64,000 nt of DNA from Grammothele lineata. Its lineage: Eukaryota; Basidiomycota; Agaricomycetes; Polyporales; Polyporaceae. A program made the position numbers and the translations under genes. This document shows positions 57,064 through 64,000 of the stretch, one piece after another (position 1 is the first letter of the stretch; each line of letters starts with the position of its first letter). The notes beneath the pieces were generated by a model, which was not told the DNA's origin, did not search any database, and was given only the letters and a program-made list of their open reading frames with translations. The stretch is from positions 248,001 to 312,000 of the forward strand of contig NDFF03000029.1 of assembly GCA_002150815.3 (NCBI GenBank), given 5' to 3'.

Positions 57064-58161
57064 CTAGTCGAGCATCTTGATGGGGAGCGGCTGCCCGTCG
57101 TACAGCTCGCGCTCCTCGATCCACTCGAGGAGGTCTTCGCGCGTGAGCTCCGCATGCATGCGCGCCAGGTCGGGGTCCGTGCCCTTGGGTGCCTGCGCGG
57201 CGAGCGCGTCGCAGCCCTGGAGGGCACACCGGATCGGCACGCGCGTGTTGAGGTACTCCACGGTCGCTGCAGCACAAACCAAACCGTGACGGGGGTTCGA
57301 GGGGCGGGGAAGGCGGTGACGGCCATGAAGTCAGGGAACGCGAGCGACGAGATAGAGGGCACACACCGGGTAGCCAGACGGCGGCGACGACGCACGCCCA
57401 GTAGAGCTCCTCGCAGCCGACGTCTTCGTTGTGCGGCTGGGGCTCGTAGAACTTGAGCTCGCACCCGAGACGGCATTGGTGCTGCGCCTCGGCGCCCCCG
57501 AAGCCGACCAGGATGGGCGCGTTGTCAGAGGGGCGCAGGACGATGCTGCGCTCGTTGAAGTCGCCATGTCGCAGCCCGGCCTTGTGGACTGCCTTCAAGG
57601 CGTTGATGGCTTTCCTCCTGCACGGAAGGCGGGGAAGTTGGCGTCGTATGCATATCGCGGGGCACGGCTTGGCAGAGTGACGTAACAGACGTACCTGAAG
57701 TCGATCCCGGCTGTGTACAACGACAACGTCGTCGGCGCACCCTCGTACGAGAGCACCAAGCACACCGTCTCTCCATCGTCCACCGCGCCCTCGAAGAGCC
57801 CTACGAGGGTCGGGACGTAACGCCCTTGCAGCGGAGCAAGCGCGCTGCGGTAAAGCTCCGCCTCACTGCGTATCCGCTCGACCGTCCGCGGACCATGGCC
57901 GACCTTGCACACGACCTCGGAGTGTCGACGGCCATCCACGGAGAGGGTCCCCTTGTAGACTTGCGCACCGTGCTTGCCTTCGTGGAGCAGCGCCGAGACG
58001 TTGACCGAATACCGCGCGCCGTCCTCCGCTTGCACGTGCACGGCGCTGAGCGCGGCAACGGGCGTGAAGTCGCCGTCGGCGGCGGCTTCCTCAAAGTCTT
58101 CTGAAGATGGCGAAACTGCGTCGGCCGCGGGGGCGAGAAGGAGGAGCGTTGGACTGGCCAT
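57064..58161 (-). CDS. Protein-kinase-like protein, probably catalytically impaired
   Basis: Three exons on the minus strand give about 320 residues, with junctions near 57690/57619 and 57367/57266. The N-lobe has a possible catalytic Lys in SEVVCKVGHG and a hinge region ending VCLVLSYEG. The catalytic loop reads AGLRHGDFNERSIVL, keeping Asp and Asn but not the usual HRDLKPEN. At the DFG position the protein has PILVGFGGAEAQH, so the metal-binding Asp is replaced by Gly. The C-lobe is short. Agaricomycetes carry many such divergent kinase-like genes. A role as binding protein or inactive scaffold is more likely than catalysis, but this is inference. Start 58161 (MASPTLLLLAPAADAV) is the first Met of the conserved open frame; the Leu-rich start could be read as a weak signal peptide. 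Confidence 0.7.
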
Positions 58162-59101
58162 GACGCTGAAGAGAAGGGGACTCCGAGGAGGGTGTGCCAG
58201 GTGGCCGGGGCAGCGAAGGGCCCATAAAAGTGCGCTGGAAACGTAAATACGCCGGCTGCGATGGGCGGAACGCGTGCACGTGATCGTGTCCGACCCGGTT
58301 TCCCCCGCTGAAACCGTTGGCGGTGGGCCGATGCGAACAGGTTGCATGACGGCGGTCACTTGTCATTGAACGCTTCGTTGCGAGCAGCGGATTGGACGGG
58401 GGTGACCAATGTGCGTCGATGGCTGCGCGGGCGAAGCGAGGTGAGCGGGCGCGGGACCGTGGCCAACTGCAGCAGGTTTCATTACAACATCCGGTGAGTG
58501 GTGCTAAAAGAGGTTCCATGGCTGCCCGCTGCCGCCTCGCGGACTCCAAGCCAACGCGCATGACACGACATTGGACAGTTGGCACCTCAGCTGGCCACGG
58601 AGGGGGAAATGCCGCGCAGGCAGGGCTCATACAGTGTCCGACGCTTATACCATGTTAGCAGGGGGCTTGCGCGATGCGTTCGACCCGCCCCCGAGCTTAA
58701 CCATCACAGCTCCTTCTCCCGGCAGAAGATGCCCTGCCGGAGCAGAATTCGAACACGGGCCTCCGCCCAGCCTAATCTGCTGCAGGTGCGCACGATCTGT
58801 CAGGTGTCCCTCTCCTTCCTTACGCTGACGAACGCGTCTGCCCGCGTCGTCCGCTGCAGCGTGCCCACGGCTCCTGAGAATCCACCTTCGCGCACTCCCA
58901 TGTAAGTAAAGCGTGTCAGCTGCACCCGCCCGCGCGAACTCTCCGCGCGCGGCCACATAACGTCGGCCAATGCCTCCCCTCCCATTCCCACCCTGCGCCC
59001 CCGCACCCTGGCCTCGCCCACGCCCGCGCGCTGCACAGCACGCACGCACGAACGCCCGCCCTAATATCTAATATCAATACCATTACCGCAGCTCAGCACG
59101 C
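58162..59101. other. Divergent promoter region
   Basis: About 940 bp between the kinase-like gene (minus) and the dienelactone hydrolase gene (plus). It should hold both promoters. An AT-rich TAATATCTAATATCAAT lies just upstream of the latter start. A tRNA-like fragment near 58745 does not fold. Confidence 0.4.
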
Positions 59102-60284
59102 ATGTCCGCGACGCTCGCAGGACCCCCCGGGGAATGCTGCCGCCAGACGGTGCAGCACGTCGGGGAGCCGCGGGGGAAGGTCGAGACCGTCGCTGGGGTC
59201 GAGACGTACGTCGCGCGCCCCGCGGACGGGAGCAACGCGAAGATCGTGCTCTTCTTTGGCGACGTGTACGGTCCGCTGTACGTCAACTCGCAGCTGATCA
59301 TGGACTTCTGGGCGGACAATGGTGAGCGCTTGTAATTGCGAGATCGGGTCGGACCCGGACTCGGACGGACGCGAGTTGTGGTTTGAGCTGATTGGTATGC
59401 TGTTGTGTGCAGGATATATGATTGTTGGACTGGACTATTTTGAGGGCGATTCGATGCAGAACTACCCTGATAGGACGAAGATTGACTACCCGGGATGGCT
59501 CAAAGTAAAGAAGGAGCGCGCGCGTGTCCTCGTCCCACCTTGGGTGGAGGCCATCCGGAAAGACTATGGTACGTCTGGCACGACTTGCTGTGTACGCTGT
59601 TAACTTCGAGTTCATTAATCGCTTGGCTTCAGGGAATCCGGACACTAAGTACATCACTGTCGGTGAGCTTCATTACTAAAGCCGCGCATTGATCAAAGAC
59701 TCATGCATTCTCGTAGGGTATTGTTTCGGCGCGCCCTTCGTTTGTGAGCACCTTGCCACAGACTGGATACTTGCAGGTAGGGTTTCCCGAAACTGTCGGA
59801 TTTCGACCGCTCATAAAATGACGTAGGCGCGTTTGGTCATCCGGCGTTCTTGAACGAGGCGCACTTCCAGAACATCAAGAGTACGCGGCGCTCGGTCTCG
59901 TCATAATTATGACCTGCCTTGCTAACACAGCCTATCTGCAGAGCCGCTGTTACTGTCCTGCAGTGGTTCGTGCCATTGACTTTCTTTTACACGTGTGTCT
60001 CAGGAAGGTTCACATGACGCCTAGAAATCGACCACACGTTCCCGCTCGAAGCGAGGCGCAGGGCCGAGGACATCTTGATCGAGAAGAAGGCCACGTACTT
60101 CATACAAGTCTTCGGCTCCGTCCAGCATGGCTTCGCGCTGCGTGCCGATCCAACGATCCCTGTTCAGAGTGCGTTAGGTCCGTATATGTACCGCGCGATT
60201 TACTGATGAGGTGGATTTGCAGAGTGGGCTCGAGAGGAGAGCGCGAGGTCCATCTTGAATTGGTTCAACCATTTTACAGACTGA
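59102..60284 (+). CDS. Dienelactone hydrolase family protein
   Basis: Alpha/beta hydrolase of the DLH family. The founding member opens dienelactone in chlorocatechol breakdown, while the fungal members act on unknown esters or lactones. Seven or eight exons, some only about 30-60 nt long, give roughly 255 residues. Family marks are KIVLFFGDVYGPLYVNSQLI, GYMIVGLDYFEGD, the nucleophile region VGYCFGAPFVCEH with the catalytic Cys, LLLSCSEIDHTFPLE with the candidate Asp, and SVQHGFALR with the His. All three triad residues are visible. There is no signal peptide, so the enzyme should be cytosolic. One short exon near 59951-59976 is the least secure. The context gives no hint about substrate. Confidence 0.85.
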
Positions 60285-60912
60285 TCGTGGGGTTAAGCCT
60301 CTGCTAGGTGGATATCGTGGGGAGCTTGAAGGCTGTAAGATTATATTGGAATGGCCACTTTTACACGTATCGGCTTCGTATGGTTTGCTGTAAAATACGT
60401 CTTGTTGTACACTAGCTTCTCCTGAAGGTGAATCAGATGCGTTGCGCGAAGCTCTTAGCTTAACCCTTAATTTGGATCTCGTGTATCTCCGCCGCTAGCC
60501 CGAGTCCGGAGCCTGAAGTTGCTAGGACCGAGGGCACTCGAGGCCCCTATGGACGTCAGACCGCGGAAGCAATCCAGCCTAGATGTCGAACGTCGTAAGA
60601 CGTATTGTCGCGATCGCGATCGACACGGCGCGGCCTGTCCCGCCGGTAAGCCCGAGAGGGTGCGGATGACGTCACGCCTCGTGCGGGGCGCGCCTCTCGC
60701 CCGGGGTCGGAATGCGCTCACAGCCCGCGGCGTGCGCACCCGCGCACCCCCTCTGCCGGCGTGCCCGTACATAATACTCCCCTCCTCTCGCGACTGCGCC
60801 CCGCACCTTTTGTCCGCCTCGTCGACCTTGCGCCCTGCTCGACCCGCCCTACGCTGCTCTTTGAAGCTCACGACGCTCACGATTTGTACGCTTCGAACGA
60901 ACATAAGACACG
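60285..60912. other. Promoter region of the MARVEL-like gene
   Basis: About 630 bp. A palindromic TGACGTCA lies at 60667-60674, some 240 bp upstream of the MARVEL start, and ACATAATACTCCCC is nearer the gene. No coding sequence is seen. Confidence 0.4.
60667..60674. promoter_or_regulatory. CRE-like palindrome TGACGTCA
   Basis: Perfect ATF/CREB-type octamer about 240 bp upstream of the MARVEL-like gene start. Bound by bZIP factors in other fungi; function here is inferred from sequence alone. Confidence 0.3.
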
Positions 60913-61773
60913 ATGGTCGATTTTGACAGCCATATCCGCCGCGGGCACCCTAGTGCGTAGAGTTCTTTGTCTTCTGAACCACGGCGCCCTCGATGGGGAG
61001 CACTGACGGTTACCCCGTTTGCTGCGAACGACAGTCATCTTTGGCCTCATCATCTTCTTCAGCATCATCGAGGTACGTCCCCTATCCCCGTCTCCTCCAC
61101 TCGCCCACCGCAACTCACACCCACCCCTCTTTCTCTCCTCGTGCGCCCCCTCTCGCAGCTTGCAATCTCCGCATGGCTCACAAGCAGGTTCAACCTCCGG
61201 CACGACTTCCTCTCGCTCGCCGTGCGCGACCGGACGCGCTTCCTGCTCTTCGACTCGAGCTGGACGATCTTCTTCTCGCTCTTCTACTTCGCGCTCTTCC
61301 TCCACTCGCCTACCGGCGGCGTCCTCACCTCCGTCCTCAGTCATACCGTCTTGTGAGTGTATGCCTTCCTCCTTTGCTTTCTGTGGATGCGGGCTGGGAA
61401 GACAGACGCTAACGCTGGTTTGGGCGCAGCTTGGTTTTGACCTGGATATTCTGGACGGCGGGTGCGGCTGCGATCACGGCTGCGCTCGGAGGAGGGCTTA
61501 ACTGCAGGTGCGTCTTCGGCCGCGTTCGCGCTTTACGAACGCGTCTCATCCTGTGCTTCCAGCGATCACTTCACATACTGCGGCCAGCTTAACGCGCTGG
61601 AGGCGTTCGCGTGGATTATCTGGTACGTCCCCGCTGCTGGTTGTATCTCTTGGGATGGCGGAGCTGATACTTGTGCCAGGATATTCGTGACCTTCGCGCT
61701 CCTGGTCGTCATGTTCCGTGGCATCTCTGCTTCTCGTCGTGGTGACGGGATGCGCGGCGGCCTGGTCGTATAA
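60913..61773 (+). CDS. MARVEL-like four-helix membrane protein
   Basis: Six exons starting at 60913 (MVDFDSHIRRGHP) give about 170 residues. Four hydrophobic helices are visible: FGLIIFFSIIELAISAWL, SWTIFFSLFYFALFLHS, LVLTWIFWTAGAAAITAALG, and ALEAFAWIIWIFVTFALLVV. The layout (short cytosolic N-terminus, Cys-flanked loop with GLNCSDHFTYCG before helix 4, basic tail GISASRRGDGMR) is that of fungal MARVEL-domain proteins. These sit in the plasma membrane or trafficking vesicles and organise membrane domains. Which partners it has is unknown. Several exon boundaries have good GTACGT or CAG sites in phase. Confidence 0.82.
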
Positions 61774-62096
61774 CGTACTGCCCAAACCCAGAATCGGAAA
61801 ACTTGACGCTTCGCGATACCGTAACGATTTCCCTCGATCCGCAACGATTTCCCCCGCTTCGCTCGAAATTGTACGCCTTGCTCTATTCTCTGAGACGGTT
61901 CTCTCGGACGACACTGTCACCTTTGTTGTATTTCTACGGAGCATTTAATGGAATACATGTAGCCATTTAAACCGAACATCGACATCGAAATGCTCCACAC
62001 GAATGGGGGCCACCGGTGATAGAGGGGTAATGAGGATCATCAAGGACAGTCGACAAGACGCAGCAGAGTCACTGGGAGAGCTACCTCTGACACATC
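61774..62096. other. Convergent 3' spacer
   Basis: About 320 bp between the MARVEL-like and SWI5 genes. No gene or element seen. Confidence 0.4.
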
Positions 62097-62564
62097 CTAG
62101 TCCTCGTCCATAAGCCCGTAATCGTGGTGGATTTTCCGGATCGTCGTCTGGCGGTAGGCGGCGAGCTGAAACGGTGCGCATATAGCCAGTTCGAATGGCA
62201 GATATGCCCACGACTTGCCTTTCCAATTAAGATCTGCGCCAACAGCAGTCAGAGGAAATTATCCGGGTGGCAATATAGTTCGTAACGCACCTGGGTGGCA
62301 TCCTTGGCCTCGTTATACCTATGCAGGAGCTTGATGTGTTGCGCCACGATTTGCTCCGCGTTCTCGTCTTCGCTGAAAGAAGATGTCGCGAGGTTGTTTG
62401 GTCGCTTGGGATGAGGCTCACCCTAGCGTTTTCTGCAGTTCGTCAACTTCGGCTTGGAGAGCTTCGATACGGGCTTGCTGCGCCTTGTAAAGAAGGCGAG
62501 GTTCAGCATGCGTGATCACTGCAATGACAGCCTTACTCACCTTTGCAGATGTCTTGGCATGCAT
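62097..62564 (-). CDS. SWI5: SWI5/SAE3 recombination mediator
   Basis: Small protein that, with Sfr1/Mei5, stabilises Rad51 or Dmc1 filaments in homologous recombination. Exons on the minus strand are 62564-62541, 62483-62422, 62372-62291, 62233-62219 and 62165-62097. All phases agree, and the product is 83 residues, the normal family size. The coiled coil (RIEALQAEVDELQKTLGED) leads into the conserved core AEQIVAQHIKLLHRYNEAKD, then ATQILIGKLAAYRQTTIRK. The fourth exon is only 15 nt (ILIGK), and the intron that follows it starts with GC instead of GT. Family conservation of these five residues argues that the exon is real. TGACGTCA lies 134 bp upstream. A start further upstream (62603) would add 13 residues. 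Confidence 0.87.
62166..62218 (-). other. GC-AG intron in SWI5
   Basis: The minus strand reads AAG|GCAAGT at the donor and TTTCAG at the acceptor, and the intron is 53 nt. GC donors make up a small minority of fungal introns and usually match the rest of the consensus well, as here. Confidence 0.6.
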
Positions 62565-64000
62565 GTCGTCGCGATTTTGGTGGTTTAAATGCACACAAGG
62601 CAACTATAGGATAGCTTTGAAGCAAGGATCAAGGCAGGAGGACGCGTTCAAGCAAGGCGCCGGTCCCAGTGTGGCTGCAACCGAACGTTGACAGCTGTGA
62701 CGTCATGGTGTTTGTCCCGGACACTTGGCCACAGCGTTCTCGTTTTGCGGTTTCGCTTATTTGGCACACGTCGCGACGACAAAGTCTGTGTATGCGAGCA
62801 TCCTGTTAAGTAACGTTAACCTACGACAACGACTCTGACAGAACCAGTCCTATCTCCATTGCAGAAGTCAATCAAGCGTTCTGAGGATCATTGAGGGCAT
62901 ATCAAATGGTAGTCTGAAGACTTCATTCAGCTTACCTGTCGCACGAGTTAATTGTGCTTAAGCTAGTGTCGCCTGGATGTGAACGTTAACGATAGTAGTT
63001 TATGTACTCAATAGTATTGCACGCCAGCGCCCGTCTTGCCCTGTCGGAGAAGCTCATCAAGGTACCATCCGCCTGGGCTCGGACGAATGCCCCACAAATC
63101 AGGGGGCCATCAAGTTCCCAATCCCCCGTCATACGGCGTTCCTCAAAGATGACCGGCGTGCAGCCATGTCATATTCTTGAACCACTTCAGCCCTTGTATT
63201 CCGAGTCTCCAACGGAGGTTTCGGGGAAGGCATCAATCTGGTATGTGGCAGCGGCCATTTTCTATGGGGTGATCGCCGGTTGATACGACGTCGTTTAGAG
63301 TTGCGATATGCGGAAGATGGATGAGCCTGTAGTATATGATGACGTCATTCTACACGCACGTTATGCAGGGGCAGGAACGAGAAATTGCACACGCCGAGAA
63401 GAGATTTGAAGACACCCTCGCGGTGGGTGAAAACATCCTTTCAAAGGGCATTGATGTCGTCATACTCGACAGTACCGTGATGATGGCATCTCGCACAGGG
63501 CGACGGGGGTTGTGTTCGTTGCATGCGTAGCTTTTCGTGTCAGTGTTCTGGATAGCGTCGTGGCCTCCGTCGTCCATGGAGCTGCGCATGCGGTACCTCC
63601 ACTACGAGTTCGGAGCGCAGCTAGACAGGAGGAGAAGGGCATGCAGACGGCGTTGTTCGGTTGCCTCGAGACCGCCACGGAAGCTGTTTAGATGAGCGCT
63701 AAATATATGTGTGTGGTCTCGAAGTTAGTCGAACTCTGTTGAAGAGCCTTCGCAGCCGTTGCGTGTGCGAGAGGTCATGAGAGCGACGCCGGAAGAACTC
63801 ACATGAACTCGCACCGCGGGTGCCGTAGGATTCTCTGCGGCGGCGATGAGAAATGGAAGACGCAACGCGTGGCATGCGCGATGGCCGGGTGAGTGTCCAC
63901 CGCGACACTCGCGCGAGAGCAGTCGACTGGCGGGCGTCGTTGGGCGGCGGCGGCATCGCCCATCGAGCGCGGGCGCAGATGAGTGTGCACTGCAGGCTGG
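62565..64000. other. Right edge of the window, no supported gene
   Basis: About 1.4 kb. The part next to SWI5 should be its promoter and has TGACGTCA at 62698-62705; another copy is at 63340-63347. Open frames are short and have no domain. Confidence 0.4.
62698..62705. promoter_or_regulatory. CRE-like palindrome upstream of SWI5
   Basis: Perfect TGACGTCA, 134 bp upstream of the SWI5 start codon, well placed for a promoter-proximal bZIP site. Evidence is motif and position only. Confidence 0.35.

Noticed and set aside
58720..58800. GAATTCGAACACGGGCCTCC resembling the 3' half of a minus-strand tRNA
   Set aside because: The T-stem does not pair and no matching acceptor strand lies nearby.
1..64000. 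CRISPR arrays, insertion sequences, phage genes or intact retrotransposons
   Set aside because: I saw no array of spaced direct repeats and no transposase, integrase or reverse-transcriptase motifs; the gene content is nuclear fungal.

Overview
The window looks like nuclear DNA of an agaricomycete (mushroom-forming basidiomycete). It is GC-rich, and the genes are cut by many 50-80 nt GT..AG introns. They encode eukaryotic proteins typical of this group: a DUF6535 membrane protein, a class IV chitin synthase, GH31 and GH2 glycosidases, and a DH-PH-FYVE Rho exchange factor. I saw no plasmid, phage, CRISPR or intact transposon signal and no convincing tRNA. All gene models were spliced by eye from reading frame, splice-site phase and remembered family motifs, so exon edges are predictions.

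Layout, left to right: C2H2 zinc-finger protein (1.1-2.3 kb, +); O-fucosyltransferase-like Golgi protein (3.9-6.2, -); nucleolar GTPase NOG2 (6.7-9.0, -); a doubtful small spliced gene (9.1-9.5, -); mitochondrial ribosomal protein bS15m (9.7-10.7, +); Don1/FGD-like RhoGEF (11.2-14.1, +); TPR-like protein (14.6-17.4, -); GH31 alpha-glucosidase (18.1-22.1, +); a secretory-pathway membrane protein that may be PIG-X-like (22.3-23.2, -); a small charged protein (23.6-24.1, +); ribosomal protein eL28 (24.4-25.4, -); DUF3140 protein (25.8-26.7, -); H/ACA snoRNP protein NOP10 (28.0-28.3, +); class IV chitin synthase (29.2-33.7, +); GH2 beta-mannosidase (34.5-38.0, -); thioredoxin (38.8-39.3, -); Ran1/Vhs1-like kinase (40.0-41.5, -); DUF6535 protein (42.2-44.7, -); PX-AGC kinase (47.1-51.3, +); LAM/GRAMD1-type sterol-transfer protein (52.0-55.4, -); kinase-like protein with a degenerate DFG motif (57.1-58.2, -); dienelactone-hydrolase-family protein (59.1-60.3, +); MARVEL-like four-helix membrane protein (60.9-61.8, +); SWI5 recombination mediator (62.1-62.6, -).

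This is mostly a housekeeping neighbourhood, not a biosynthetic cluster. Several genes serve ribosome or rRNA production (NOG2, bS15m, eL28, NOP10). Others serve the cell surface and secretion (chitin synthase, the two glycosidases, the glycosyltransferase, the possible PIG-X), or membrane signalling and lipid traffic (RhoGEF, PX-AGC kinase, LAM protein). The two strands are interleaved and there is no operon-like organisation.

The most noteworthy signals are: ten AGGGG/CCCCT pentamers in about 310 bp just upstream of a TATA-like box of the Ran1-like kinase; a 15-nt micro-exon followed by a GC-AG intron in SWI5; a long proline-rich insertion in the activation segment of the PX-AGC kinase; loss of the DFG aspartate in the kinase-like protein; and an alpha-glucosidase whose two in-frame starts would give either a type II anchor or a signal peptide. 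I found no system that I can confidently call previously undescribed.
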